In this document: in pieces, positions 21,719 to 32,891 of the stretch | Layout: each line of letters starts with the position of its first letter | Position numbering within the stretch: position 1 is the stretch's first letter | Origin: Paraphoma chrysanthemicola | Lineage: Eukaryota > Ascomycota > Dothideomycetes > Pleosporales > Phaeosphaeriaceae | NCBI GenBank assembly: GCA_020744225.1 | Contig: JAGMWG010000001.1 | Span: 3,782,001 to 3,846,000, forward strand | Length of the DNA: 64,000 nucleotides | Direction of reading: 5' to 3' | Notes under the pieces: model-generated | What the model saw: the letters and a program-made list of their open reading frames with translations, nothing else | Told to the model about the DNA's origin: nothing | The model's database searches: none | Made by a program: the position numbers and the translations under genes

Positions 21719-22233
21719 TCTGTCTGAGATGATTGCAAGTGCAACGAAGCTAGAACCAGATGCGGCTCTGACTCAGAGGGCAAAAATTGCGAACGACTAT
21801 GGGTAGGAGAAGGGTAGAGTTCCCCAACACATAGCGGAAGAAAGCCAAAGGCCGCAAGGCTGAAGAAGCTTGGGACGAAGAGTGCAGGGCGCGTGGTATC
21901 AGCCTTGTCAGCGGTGAAAACAGGTGCGTCAGACTGCCACCCGTCATGCAAAATCCTGGAGGGACATGAGCTGTGACACGCTGGATCGAAGCACGGCAGA
22001 AAGAGTGAAATCTACTTTGCTTCATGTATAGGCATTGAGAGACGTCGTAACCCATCGCTACATCATGCCACCCGCCATGCCATTTGACTCCATCGCCATG
22101 CTAAATCCCTTGCTAAAGCGGCCACATGCGCTGGAAGAGATGATAAAAAGACCACATTGCACGCAAAGCCGAGTGCAAACCGCGAGCTAGAAACAGCGCA
22201 GATCATCCTCGCAGAAAACGAAAAGCAAAGACT

Positions 22234-22864
22234 TCAAGCATCCAACTCCTCGGGCGTCTTGTGGCGCGCCAATACCAGCCTCTTGTACTCCGCAGGATCC
22301 TTATCCCACAGCTCAGCAGCCTGGCCATTCAGCGGACTCGAGCTAACCCACCAGTCAGTACACACCCACACACACACGAATACCCCAACAATCTTCAAGA
22401 TGAAGAAACTTACTTATTCGGCTCCCCCAACAAACTTTGCAAACTCAACAACACCGTGCCGATATTATACACCGCACTCCACTTATCCTTCAAGATATCC
22501 AGACATATCCGGCCCGAGAAGTCTACATTCGGATGGTAGATGGGTGTCTTGAACAGCACGACGGGCGGCGCGTAGGGGTAGTCGGCGGGGAAGTCGAAGG
22601 AGAGTTTGAAGGTGAGGCTGTCGTAGGGCGTGTTGTCTGGGCCTTCGATGGTCGCGGTCCAGGTTGACATGTTTTCGTCTGAGGGGAAGGCGGAGACGCC
22701 GGGGGTGGGGTGGAGCATTAGGTCCATGAGTTCTTTTTGGAGACTGGATGGGGGGTTAGTATGTGCATGTGAGTGTGGGAAGAAGTGGCGGGTGGGTTGA
22801 TGGCGTACCGTTGTGCGACGGTTGCGTTAGCATTGTTGCCTCGGCCGTTCGATGAGAGAGCCAT
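22234..22864 (-). CDS. UBC11: Ubiquitin-conjugating enzyme E2, UBE2C/Ubc11 type
   Basis: Exons 22864-22809, 22743-22414 and 22342-22234 give 164 aa. The joined protein has the full UBC fold: the N-terminal helix RLQKELMDLM, FKLSFDFPADYPYAPPVVLF, and HPNVDFSGRICLDILKDKWS with catalytic Cys99. Then come SLQSLLGEPN, PLNGQAAELW, and the tail YKRLVLARHKTPEELDA. The variable N-terminus, the HPNVD-SGRICLDILKDKWSA stretch and the long C-terminal helix mark it as the cyclin-selective E2 (UBE2C, yeast Ubc11, S. pombe UbcP4). That enzyme works with the anaphase-promoting complex in mitotic cyclin turnover. All three exons join in frame, and the last intron carries a short GT/CA-repeat run. Confidence 0.93.
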
Positions 22865-23653
22865 TGTGTATAGTTTTGTCTTGTGTGGTTGTCGCAGAAT
22901 AGTCCTCGGTCGCGTGCTCGTAATAATGCAGTGCACTTCCAAAGTGTTACACTGGTGTCTAAGCTAGGATGGTGTCGGGTGGGTCGCGCAGGGTAGTGGC
23001 AAAGGTTGTCTTGATAAGGGTCAGTTCTAAGAACACCAAGATCGAGGTGAGGTCCAGGATGCAGGCGTGGTCGTATGTGTGCAGCTTGTTGAAGGCGGGA
23101 CGTAAAAAGTGGTGCAGGGACGAGTGTTGTGTTTGGCGGTCCCTGCGCTTTTGCCCCGGAAACGCGATCGTCGCGTGGCTGATCCCTGCAACCGCTGACG
23201 GGACGCGCACGGCCAATCGCTGCGCGGCGTTTTCGCGACTCTTGAGACGTCAACGCATTCACCGTGAGATTCGAACTGAGGAGCCTCATACGAACGTAGG
23301 TTGCTGGTGGTGGGAGCATGAGAGGAAAACGTGGAGAGTCGGTCACCGAACAAAGAAAGAGCTAGAGGCTACAAGGTTGATCACGAATGTCGAACTTGGA
23401 TCTAACCTCTGCTTCTCTTCTCGGACAATCACACTGTTGATGCTTACTGCAGTGTTCCAAATAAGGTCGTCGCGGCACTGATGTACTGGACGAGGAACCT
23501 TTTCTAGTTCATAGATAATTCGGCGTTGTGATGCTTTTCAAAAACGAGTCGATAGCAATGTGTGCGCATTGAAGCAATCCTCTATCAACCATAAAACGCC
23601 TTCGCTATGCTGGTCCACATTTGCGCAATACGAAAACCCTTCTCTCAAAGCAT
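22865..23653. other. Intergenic upstream of UBC11
   Basis: Contains the UBC11 promoter and the 3' UTR of the DUF155 gene. A GAGATTCGAACTGAGG stretch near 23270 looks like a tRNA B-box relative, but no A-box or paired stems accompany it. Overlapping frames on both strands show no coding features. Confidence 0.4.
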
Positions 23654-25462
23654 TTATACAAGCAAACCCTTTACACCACCACCAATCCAAACCAGTATCC
23701 GTGCAGCTAGTACACTCGGCCCCGCATACGCCGGCGGACTCAATCCCTTCAATCCTCTCCCCACCCCTGCGCTCGCCATTTGCGCCTCTACGCCTCCGCC
23801 ACCAACAACGCCCTCTTTGCCCCTTGAGCTTAGAATGGCAAATCTCAAAAGTACTTCCAAGCATGTAACACAGATACTCAGCACGATCAAGATGATAATG
23901 ATCCATGTTATGCGTGTCATTTTCTTGTCTGAGATGGAGTCGGACAGGATTTCGCCGAGGTCGAGGAAGACTTGACATCGTTCGTTGAGTACCTGGATAC
24001 GTGGTTTGATTTCGAGGTATTCGCGCACGGCGGTGTAGAGCGGGTGCAAAGTGGGTTCAGAGTCCCAGAAGAAATTGGGCGTGTCGAGCATGTTTGATGC
24101 TGAAGAAATGTTAGTCAAAGGCTAACACAGGCAGGAACAGGATAACATACAAAGATTCACGTCCACACGGGATGTGAACAACTGACCAATCATTTTGACC
24201 ACGTCGGTGCGCTTCATGCCGAGTTTGCCGGTCAGGGCGAGGCGCTTTGGTACATACTGTGCTGCGAGCATAGTGCGAGACATGCCTTCTTCAAAGAGAC
24301 TCAGCTTCGTACTCTGGGCAATGGCGTGGCTCATGGCCAGCTTGATCATATGATCGCCGCTCTTCAGGGTAATCATGTCGTTGTAGACTCGTGGGCGCTG
24401 AATCTCGGGGTTGTACTCAAAGTGAAACTCTTCAGTCTCAAAATCAGACTCAGTCAGTGGGCGCGTAGCGAGACTAACACCGGTTGAGGTGGACGAGAAT
24501 GTTAGATCTGCAAGTATGTCTTTCTCCTGCTTCTCCGTGAAGTTCCAGAACACGGCCACACCATATGAAAAGACGAACATCTCGCCAAATTGCATGGCAT
24601 TCGGTGCAATGCGATTGTTCTCGGTCGAGTCGCGTCGGTGTGGAGACAGATTGTGGAAGGCTTCTTGCTCGTCGGGGTGTATGTCGTCGCCGTGGACAAA
24701 GTATGTTTCTTCGTCGCCGAAGTAGCCCTCGTGATGGTCACGCTGCTCGTTGCGCTCAATCTCCTCGTCGAGCACCGTCTTACCGCCCGGGCTCTTAAGG
24801 GCAGGGCTACTTCGCACGCGGTAGCCGTCGCTTCCTGGGAGTAGCGGGAGGTGGTAGACAGTATAAAGACAGTCATCATAGAGCTTCGTCCGCGCGTTGT
24901 GTTGATTCTTGACGAATTCAGCTGTGCTCTTCATCTTGTACGCCTGTGCAGTGCAGTATGCCGTCACTCGCGACAGCTTGTCTGTTCTCCGGGCTTTGGG
25001 CAGCCGTTCGGCATAGCTCTTGTCCTTTGGCCCGCCCTTTGCAGTCCGTCGTGCCAAGTCTTCATCCGTGGGAGGGCCTTCATATTCGTCCTCGTCGAAC
25101 TCGCCCTTCTCGTCCTCATCCTCTTCTGCGTCCGTCTCTGGCAGAAGGACAAGCTTCTCGCTGAGTTTGCTGGACCTCGTTGGCATGTGCGCAGGGATCA
25201 GACGGCCAGATAGCTTTGGATCGAGAGGATGTCGACCGCTTGGTGTTCGGGTGTGATTTAGTGGTCGCTGTCCTGGCGGACCGCGCCGCTGCTGGGAGGG
25301 AATGTCGGAGGCATATTGGAGGATATTGTCGACGGAGATGAGCTTTGCTGCAGGTCTCTGTCCGGTGGCTGTCCGCTGCAGAGCCCCTCGAGGTGGTGCG
25401 TCTCGAGTGTCTGTCATCAGGACAGTGGGCCCGCGCTTGCTCTTCGCCGTTGGTGCGCTCAT
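23654..25462 (-). CDS. RMD1: DUF155 protein of the RMD1/RMD8 family
   Basis: Exons 25462-24151 and 24099-23654 give 585 aa with a 51 bp intron. The DUF155 (YagE-type) domain covers the centre and C-terminus: VTAYCTAQAYKMKSTAEFVK, QFGEMFVFSYGVAVFWNFTE, EFHFEYNPEIQRPRVYNDMI and LAMSHAIAQSTKLSLFEEGM. RVDVNLSSNMLDTPNFFW spans the exon junction. One C-terminal membrane helix (WIIIILIVLSICVTCLEVLL) follows. The N-terminal ~150 residues are disordered with an acidic run. In yeasts the family is membrane-bound, some members act at mitochondria or vacuoles, and deletion affects sporulation or meiosis. The C-terminal Gly-rich tail is variable. The start at MSAPTAKSKRG is preferred to an upstream in-frame ATG at 25510. 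Confidence 0.87.
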
Positions 25463-26128
25463 TTTGGTGCTGGGCGCGATGCGGACGAAGGCCTTGTAGC
25501 GGTAGCTCAATGGCAGAGCTCAGGGAAATGGCGCGACGCCGTTACTGGCCTGCAATCAAGCGGGAAGACAAGTGAGCTGTGGAGTGCTGGGTCGGAGTGG
25601 TGGAGAATTGTGATGATTTTGGCGCAATGCGACGGATGAAAGCTTCGGGCAAGGTTCAGGCCTCGGTGCACGTCATTGGCATAAAGGTGGAGCTCGGACT
25701 TAAAACGTGCAGCATCCCCACATGTTAACGGCCAGACAGCCACAACTGCACTTGGCAGATAAGAACAAGCGATACGTTCAAGTTCACTTCACGATAATTT
25801 ACACAGGGCTCTGCGCTGATAACTCGTTCATGCTGTGAATTTTCGATACTAGCACTACTTCCCGCAATCCTTCCGTGCCGGAACACCATGCTGAAGGACA
25901 ATCATGCGATAACCAAGAGTCCCGCCAATCCAAACAAAGAAAATATGATCACGCTGCTGATCGAGTGAGGCGAAGGGTATCATGGGGTTGTGCTCGCTTG
26001 TCTGGTCTAGCCAGCTCTCACTGCTCCCGCCAGCCATGTCGCGAGTTGCAAGCCCACTGAGAACGCCAATGACCCCGAGTAGACATTAAATATTCGATGA
26101 ATGAGAAGAACAGTGCAAGTGCACACGC
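25463..26128. other. Intergenic between RMD1-like and RAX1 genes
   Basis: About 0.67 kb between two minus-strand genes. It begins with GCGGTAGCTCAATGGCAGAGC (about 25498-25518), which resembles a tRNA A-box, but no B-box or stem closure follows. Short frames here have no coding character. Confidence 0.4.
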
Positions 26129-27324
26129 TCACAGCCTCTTGCCTGGAACGAAAATGAAGAGACAGCAGATGGCCACGGTGAGAAGCACGAACATGACCAG
26201 AACCGTAAGCGACCGTCGATTCAGCGTCTTGCGCACAAAGGGTTCGCGGATCTTGTTAAAGTCGAAGAAGGTGTACTCGCTATAGCCGGCTAAAGCAATG
26301 ATTGGATCGAGCATGTATTGGTGTGTGAAGAGCAGGTATATGGCGATGGTGAAGGGCAGGATGAGCTACATTGTGTCAATCATGATTACTGAGAGAGGGG
26401 TTTCAAAACATACCCAGCACCGCGTACTCCGAGACTTGTTCAGGAAGATGAGGATGAATGCAGCCCAGACGGCACCAAAGAAGCTGATCAGCCCGATGAT
26501 GAGTCTTAATAGCATGCTCTGTGGAACAAGATTACCGAGTCCCTTGTTTTGCAGGAAACTGGGATAAGCGTCGCGCTCCATCGCCTGGAAGACGTAGTCC
26601 TTTGCGGAGTCGAAAAGCTCGGGATCGGCACGCTGCTCGGGGCCTTCAATGGCCTCTTGTACTTCCGCCAAAATGCTCTGCGGGATGATGATTTCTCTTT
26701 CTGAACCTGGAAGAAGGTAGGTGTAGAGGATCTTCTCAGCGGACGCGCGCAGGTCTTCTCTTCGTGGCTGGGTGTTGTCGGCGGATGAGTTCTGGCCGGG
26801 CGAGCTCGAGTCGTTGGGTGTAGCAAGCATTTGGAGGCTGGGTCGCGGCAGATCGCCGCTCTGGTTGCTGCCCTGGCTGTTCTGAGGCGAGTGATTGCGA
26901 CTCCCACGATCCGAGCGCAGGAATGCGGAAAGGCGCTGGTCAGACATGCTGTCACCACCTTTCTCATTCGACGGCCCTTCACCGGCATTGTCCATGATGT
27001 ACGAAGATCGTTTGGATGTCTTCTCTGGGTCTGGAGTCTCTTCGATCATGGACCGATGCAAGCGGCGGACGTACAACCGGCACAGCTGCAGGTGCTGTGA
27101 GACATCGAGCCTGCTCTTTGTTAGTGTTGTCCGCTGCTATGCGACCGGCGGATGCCTCACCAGAAGTCCAGGTAGTCCACTGATCTTTGCTGATCGCGCA
27201 TGTATATGTAGAAAGAGAACAGGTCCAGCGGTGCAACCGTCTTCCGGCTCAGCACTTCGAAGAGGGTGGGGAAGCGATTGCGGTTCTGGACGTCATGGGC
27301 GTCCGGCTCAGGTAGGTGCGACAT
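26129..27324 (-). CDS. RAX1: RGS-domain membrane protein, Rax1 type
   Basis: Exons 27324-27161, 27110-26414 and 26365-26129 give 365 aa, with introns of 50 and 48 bp. The RGS domain begins FPTLFEVLSRKTVAPLDLFS, runs through YIYMRDQQRSVDYLDFWLDV and continues after a disordered Ser/Asn insert (about residues 90-170). It resumes as ASAEKILYTYLLPGSEREII and DYVFQAMERDAYPSFLQNKG. Three hydrophobic segments follow (MLLRLIIGLISFFGAVWAAF, a helix near LILPFTIAIYLLF, and VLVMFVLLTVAICCLFIFVP). The block GYSEYTFFDFNKIREPFVRK is the fungal Rax1 hallmark. In yeast Rax1 with Rax2 marks bud sites. In filamentous fungi the homologues (RgsC-like) influence polarity and G-protein signalling. Confidence 0.88.
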
Positions 27325-28180
27325 GGCGGAGGAAACCGGCTGCGGTGGGATAGCGAGAGGCGCGCGACTTGGTCGCTCGGATGCGAAGAATGATGGTTAT
27401 CGATAGTCGTGGTGTCCAGGAGGGCGACGAGGCCGCGGCGTGTTTGCTTGATGTAGACCTGGCCACTGCGGCTGCGAGCGAGCGACAAGGGTGAAAAGAG
27501 GGCGTGGGAGGCGAAGAAACTTCTTCTACGGCCGTCGCACGTCGTCTGCCGTGGGTGCGCACGCCAATTGGGGTTGGATCGAAGGTGAGTTCGGGAAATT
27601 AGCAGTGAAGTCGACCTGGGCTTGGCGCTGCGACTGGTGGAGCGAGCGCGGGTGGCTTGGGCGGTCGCGCGCTGCGCGTTCTGGTCCCGAGGGGGGCAGC
27701 TGATGGCTCACTGCACTGGTGCAGCAACTGCGTGCGATGAGGATGGAGGATGCGCGCGAGGATCGACGTGATTGACAAGAAGACAAGGCGGGTGGCTGCG
27801 GCAGCGTTGGCACAGTGGATGATGAGGTTGGCACGGCGAGCCTGAAACAAACGCGAGGCACGACGGAACCCTGTCACGTGCTGGTACCTTGCATGGCAAC
27901 GGCAATGCTCCACAATAATCATCTCAAGTGTTGTGGTTCTGCAGTATGACTCAATAAGGCAGTCCATTCATGCCATCCAGTAAAATTCAAACGCGAGTAA
28001 CGCTTCAGGTTACCACTTTCGGTCGCCGCCTCTCTAAGGCAACAGTTTCACAGCCTCAGTGGCTAATGTATAAAGTCAGCCCCTCCAGCCTGAGTGCTGC
28101 CAGGCCTTATGCTTAGACGTTTCATCACATATCAACTTCATCGAAGAGTGAACATACAACGTAGTTTGTATTCTGTAGCT
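27325..28180. other. Divergent promoter region of RAX1 and the oxygenase
   Basis: Around 0.86 kb of GC-rich DNA lies between opposite starts. Several minus-strand frames (for example 27526-27861 and 27599-27967) overlap here but differ only by frame and carry no domain. A weak TATA-like element (ATGTATAAAGTC, about 28066-28077) precedes the oxygenase start. Confidence 0.4.
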
Positions 28181-28982
28181 ATGGCTTCTAAATTTACACT
28201 ACCGACGGGTTTCCTCCAAGGTCCTGCGCCCAACCTGCAGCGATCCGATGTCAATTTTTCCAAAGGTGGGATACCAGAGTACGAGGGCCTTTGGGCAGTC
28301 ATTCTCGACGGTGTCATGACCGAAGAAGAGTGCACCCAGCTTGTCGCAGCAGCAGAGGCAACCACCGACGGCAAATGGGAGCGAGCACTGGTGAACATCG
28401 GAGGTGGTATGCAGGCCATGTACGAAGACACAAGAAAATGCGGACGAATCATTTGGGACGATCGAGATGTCATGGCCAAGCTGTGGGCGAGGATAGAGGG
28501 CGCAGTGCCTGAAATACATCGTTTAGAGAACTGGGCCGAAGTCACTGGCAATGGTCCCGCAAAACGCAAAGAGGTGTGGAATATGACGAGGCTGAACGAG
28601 CGCCAGCGGTTCCTCAAATATGTCGGCGGGGAGTACTTCAAAGGTATGAAGATAGCATTACCGAGTTGTAATGCTGGCTAACAATATAGCCCACTGCGAT
28701 GGTACCTACGAGACGCCTGATCGCACAGAACGGTCCCACTTCACTCTGCACCTATATCTCAACGACCCCGAGGGAAAGAATGACCAGGAGCCTCTCAAGG
28801 GCGGTGCAACCACGTTCTACTCCTGGAGCATGAAACAGCGCATCGATGTGGTGCCTAAGTGCGGCCGCGTCCTCTTGTTCCAGCACCGTGGCATCCTCCA
28901 CTCGGGTGACGATGTTGTAAGTGGTACAAAGCTGACGATGCGGACCGACATCATGTATGCGAAAGCAGAGAGCGCGGTGTAA
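28181..28982 (+). CDS. 2-oxoglutarate/Fe(II)-dependent prolyl 4-hydroxylase-like oxygenase
   Basis: Exons 28181-28643 and 28690-28982 give 251 aa with a 46 bp intron. The joined catalytic core has the iron-binding His156-X-Asp158 in AHCDGTYETPDRTERSHFTL. The second metal His225 is in RVLLFQHRGILHSGDDVVSG, followed by Lys235 in GTKLTMRTDIMY, which binds 2-oxoglutarate. This is the P4Hc pattern. No signal peptide or ER-retention signal is seen, so a cytosolic or mitochondrial place is likely. A further in-frame ATG at 28109 would add a basic N-terminus, LRRFITYQLHRR, that could act as a presequence. Substrate is unknown. Closest functional analogy is small soluble P4H-like hydroxylases of fungi. 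Confidence 0.87.
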
Positions 28983-29671
28983 TGGTGGAATCTGATCGAG
29001 GCGCGACGTTTTCAGTGAGGAGGCGAACGTGTAGCAGTTGGTCTTAGTCAGTAGTATCCTTCAAATTCGTTTGGAAAGCGGGGAAAAGTTGCGACTTACG
29101 TAGCAAAATAATGAATGAACGGCCTGCCTCGCCCGAGTAATCAGAATCGAATGATACCCATCGCCCTTTCGCCAAAGCTACTCGGGGTCAAGTACGCTGC
29201 GTATTGTACTACAGTGTCGCCAGTCACTCTTGCGAGCTCCCGACACACAATCTTCGCACCGACTCCCATAGGAACACCAGTCCACGCGCTCACCTTGCGG
29301 CAAGCGGCTTTCTAGGCCCTGAGCTTTCTGATGCCGAGTGCAGACGTGAGTCACGCCAGGCCCTTACGGGCAGTACTACCCGAAGGTAAAAAAGGTGAAG
29401 ATTACTCCGAATTTCTCATTTGCGTGGTAGGACAACTGGGTAAGCAGCGTCTGTATGTGTGCAAAGAAACGCAGCGTTGGAAAGGCAGGCCGTTGGAGAA
29501 AAAGTTGGGTGTGGGGAACTGAGTAGTTTTGTAGCTGCGCGGACCTGCGCTAGCGGCGGATAAACCTCGGCCTATGGCGTGGCTGAGCCAATGTCAAGGC
29601 AACAGCGTTCGCCAGACCAGACATCTTCGCGTTTTCTTGGTGTTAGGACTTTCAATCTACTCTTAGCTGTC
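28983..29671. other. Intergenic upstream of the F-box tandem
   Basis: About 0.7 kb. Short plus-strand frames (29115-29522) have no recognisable features. It likely includes the oxygenase 3' UTR and the first F-box promoter. Confidence 0.4.
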
Positions 29672-31075
29672 ATGGACAGCCTTCCCATTGAACTCATCTC
29701 TTGCGTTGCTGAGCAATTGGAACAATATGAGGTCTTTCAGCTCCAGAGATGGTCCTTCATAAACATGGAAGATCCGAGATCTACCGTTGACTGTGCTGGT
29801 TGGCTGGTTCACACAACCAACTCGCGTCGAGACCTGGGCAACTTTCGCCTCACTTGTCGAACCATGTACAGCGCTTCTCTACCAGCGTTTGGCAGATTGC
29901 TAGGAAGCAGGACTTTTCGCAAGAGCAGGATCGGCTTGCAGGATTTAGAGGGCATCTCTAGCAGCACCCATCTGCGGCCTCACGTCAGGACACTCGCATT
30001 CGGCACGGCTGAATTCGTTGATCCTACATATAGCGCAGCCTATAACACAATGTTTTCGAAGATCCCAGAACCAGATCGCAGCAGGCTAATTGACGCTTAC
30101 GACATTGAATATTCATGGGAGTTTCTGAACAACTATCATGAAGATCACAGCACTTATCGTGAAGACCTCAGCGCGGTACTGCTCAATTTTCCAAACCTTG
30201 GTGAAGTACGACTTTCCGACCAAGATTTCCCTGTCCCATCCGGCCATTTGGGCCAGTGGCTAGGACCCGGTGACAAGGCAATTGTTAACAAGGCGCTGAA
30301 ATTTTGCCAACCGTGGGAGGACCAGAGTCTCTACCGATGTGGGAACTACGACAGTCTCAGAAGTATTGCTGAAGCCTTGCGGGATGCGGCGACCAAAGTC
30401 CGCGTTCTTCAACTAGGGAAAAAAACCAATATCCAGCTGGTCGCAACTGATCCATCAGGCACGACAAACGATATATTCTCGACGCTTTCCAAGTTGAGCC
30501 TGAGTATTGACCCTGAAACACTGTACGATACAGATTGGGTGCATTCACACAACCCGTTCAGCTTCTTCGCGCGGCTATCCAACATCACAGAACTGTCAAT
30601 TTCTAAGGGTCCGCCCAAGAGATATCACGTTCCGTCCGACCATACATCCGTATTTCACACTCTGTTGAGGCCATTGACTCGCCTCAAAGCCCTGACCATT
30701 CAGGCATCCTGGTACTTCCCGCGGGCAGAGCTTGTCGCTCTTGTTTCCAGTCACAGTACAAGCCTGACAAATTTCACCTTGACCGGCGCCATGATATCGC
30801 GCGATGCTTTGGCATCGGCTTTACAAAACATTCTTGCACTTTCAATGCCTCAAATGCGACATATGGAGTTGTCAAACATGGTCGACACAAAATATGTCGG
30901 TGATTACACCAGGGATCTGTGGAAGAATTTAATGCCGACTTTTGATGACGCGGACTGGCAGGATTTCGTCAACGAGGTCCGACCGAGTGTGGAACAGCAC
31001 GCTTCATACGCTGTCATATTATCTTCTGGCAAAAATAAGTATACATTCCACCCACAGACACCTGGAGCTATCTAG
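29672..31075 (+). CDS. F-box-like/LRR-like protein, tandem copy 1
   Basis: This single exon encodes 467 aa. The start was chosen at MDSLPIELISCVAEQLEQYE, an F-box-like N-terminus (Leu-Pro at 4-5, conserved hydrophobic spacing). A second conserved segment follows (NFRLTCRTMYSASLPAFGRL). The rest consists of leucine-rich stretches without strict repeats (LNFPNLGEVRLSDQDF, LSKLSLSI, LTRLKALTIQASWYF, TSLTNFTLTGAMIS). F-box proteins usually recruit targets to SCF ubiquitin ligases; here this is inferred from the family only. It aligns along most of its length with the next gene (GLQDLEGIS with GTKDLRAIG, LNFPNLGEVRLSDQDF with RQFPKLETVRLDQEDL, WLGPGDKA with WLEPGDED). The pair is an old tandem duplication. 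Confidence 0.72.
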   Translation: MDSLPIELISCVAEQLEQYEVFQLQRWSFINMEDPRSTVDCAGWLVHTTNSRRDLGNFRLTCRTMYSASLPAFGRLLGSRTFRKSRIGLQDLEGISSSTHLRPHVRTLAFGTAEFVDPTYSAAYNTMFSKIPEPDRSRLIDAYDIEYSWEFLNNYHEDHSTYREDLSAVLLNFPNLGEVRLSDQDFPVPSGHLGQWLGPGDKAIVNKALKFCQPWEDQSLYRCGNYDSLRSIAEALRDAATKVRVLQLGKKTNIQLVATDPSGTTNDIFSTLSKLSLSIDPETLYDTDWVHSHNPFSFFARLSNITELSISKGPPKRYHVPSDHTSVFHTLLRPLTRLKALTIQASWYFPRAELVALVSSHSTSLTNFTLTGAMISRDALASALQNILALSMPQMRHMELSNMVDTKYVGDYTRDLWKNLMPTFDDADWQDFVNEVRPSVEQHASYAVILSSGKNKYTFHPQTPGAI

Positions 31076-31571
31076 TTCGACCCATACCGCCATCCATCCA
31101 GTATGCGGGTTTGCCGCCTCTATGTCTTTCATATTTCTTCACCTACATGAGAGCCTGCAGATTTCTTCAGGATAACTAACGTCTAGACCTTCGAGACGGA
31201 GATTCATCTTAGATAAAAAGACCGTCGATGATATCGATGGCAGAAGCGAAACAAATCGCAAACTTGGTAAGCCACTGTCGCCACGCCTCTCACCTCGCAC
31301 CTCGCACTTGTTCCCAGCTTCACCAACCATCTGCCCGTCTCACCATCACTTTAGTACTGATCTTCTATTGGCTTGCCTCTCACTGCTACGGACCAGTTGC
31401 TTAGCGTGCACGTTACATTTCAACATCGATCTTCTCCGCTGACTTCAACCTTCATAACCTTGTCCTGCCGTCACCACACCAATCCTGGCGGTGGGAACGT
31501 CGCCCTAAACCCGTTACAAACCCTGCCTGAACCTTGAACCTGGAATAATCAGACATAACGCTACACTTATC
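31076..31571. other. Intergenic spacer of the F-box tandem
   Basis: The spacer is pyrimidine-rich (31260-31470) just upstream of the second F-box gene, typical of fungal promoters and 5' leaders. No other feature is visible. Confidence 0.4.
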
Positions 31572-32891
31572 ATGGATCGCATCCCGCTCGAGATCGCGAC
31601 TATGATCGTGGAGAATCTTCTGATCTACGACCTTGCGCCCGGCCCAAACTCTGAGTACACCGACCAGCCAAGCGACAAGCTCGTGCCATATGGCGAGAGA
31701 AAAGAGGACATGGTACCAATTTGGGTCTTGTTCACGCAAGGCGCACGTTTGGATCTCCTCAACGCACGGCTTTCGTGTCGAAGTCTATACGATGCTTCCA
31801 TGAAGAGCTTCGCAACCATACTGGGTGACCGGCCATTTCGCTTCACCGAAGTTGGAACTAAAGATTTGCGCGCTATTGGTCAGGATGCGAGATTGACGCC
31901 ATATATAACAACGCTCACGATTGGCTGCACCGGCTTCCAAAACGCAGCCAATTTGGACCTAGGTACGATCAAGCATGTGGTAAATAATCTGGATCATGGT
32001 ACCCAAGCAAGACTCATGAGAAGCTATGGTGCCCGTGTAAAGTGGCAGCATGAAAAGCTGCCAATTTTCGCAAAGATCTTCGCGGTTTTGCTCCGGCAAT
32101 TTCCAAAACTTGAGACTGTCCGCCTTGATCAAGAAGACCTAACTACACACCTAGGCGGATGGCTAGAACCCGGCGATGAGGATCTTCTCCATCGCTGGGG
32201 CTACCTCTTCCGTAAAAAGGACGAGGAAGACAGATCCTGCTTCGGCTATGGGTATCCTTTCAACCTTTACAAATCGTGCTTTGGACCCGCCGATCTTCTG
32301 GGTGTACTTTCACACCCAAGACTTGGTATAAGGGATCTCAGAATATCAGGTCACCTTGTGCCTCCATTCATACAAACAATGAATTTCTCTAAGCTACGTA
32401 CCCTGCGACTGCCGTTGAGCCGACCAGCCTGGTTCCATGGGATCAGCCTGAAGCTGGACATTGAACTCCTAGTCGATCGCTTACGGAAGATGCCGAACCT
32501 GGAAGATTTATCTCTAAACCTCCAATCTGGAGTCCGCGAAAGCTCGGCTGGTGTGCTTGCCGCGCTTAACAAGAATCAGAATCTACGCCGCGTCAGCCTG
32601 ACAGGACCTTGGAACATCACTCAGCAAGCCCTCATACGATTCCTCACGACGCATACTCTCAGCCTTCGGTGCCTCATCCTCGAAGGTTCGACTTTATGGG
32701 GCAGTTGGCGCACAATTCTCAACACCATCTCGGGACTTCCACGTGGCACTTTGCAATTCTTCCGTGCTCAGTGCGTCATGTCCATAGCTCCGGACGGCCA
32801 GGAAAGACACGAAAATATCACTGAGGTTGATCTCGCGTCTCTCTCTTGTCTCATCGAATGGGTGCCTCACTTTGCTCCACCTCAGACTTAG
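31572..32891 (+). CDS. F-box-like/LRR-like protein, tandem copy 2
   Basis: This single exon encodes 439 aa, starting MDRIPLEIATMIVENLLIYD, which is F-box-like. ARLSCRSLYDASMKSFATIL matches the second conserved F-box-flanking block of its upstream neighbour. The C-terminal part is a series of leucine-rich turns (FSKLRTLRLPLSRP, MPNLEDLSLNLQSG, NQNLRRVSLTGPWNI, LRCLILEGSTLW), so an irregular LRR surface is likely. It could act as a substrate receptor for an SCF complex; this is inference. No introns are needed. It shares strand and gene size with copy 1 and diverges strongly, so the duplication is not recent. Confidence 0.75.
   Translation: MDRIPLEIATMIVENLLIYDLAPGPNSEYTDQPSDKLVPYGERKEDMVPIWVLFTQGARLDLLNARLSCRSLYDASMKSFATILGDRPFRFTEVGTKDLRAIGQDARLTPYITTLTIGCTGFQNAANLDLGTIKHVVNNLDHGTQARLMRSYGARVKWQHEKLPIFAKIFAVLLRQFPKLETVRLDQEDLTTHLGGWLEPGDEDLLHRWGYLFRKKDEEDRSCFGYGYPFNLYKSCFGPADLLGVLSHPRLGIRDLRISGHLVPPFIQTMNFSKLRTLRLPLSRPAWFHGISLKLDIELLVDRLRKMPNLEDLSLNLQSGVRESSAGVLAALNKNQNLRRVSLTGPWNITQQALIRFLTTHTLSLRCLILEGSTLWGSWRTILNTISGLPRGTLQFFRAQCVMSIAPDGQERHENITEVDLASLSCLIEWVPHFAPPQT

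Noticed and set aside
23268..23286. GAGATTCGAACTGAGG, tRNA T-arm-like on the minus strand
   Set aside because: The putative T-stem halves do not pair and no A-box is found at the expected distance.
25498..25518. GCGGTAGCTCAATGGCAGAGC, a tRNA A-box look-alike upstream of the DUF155 gene
   Set aside because: No B-box and no complementary acceptor stem within the next 60-80 bases on either strand.
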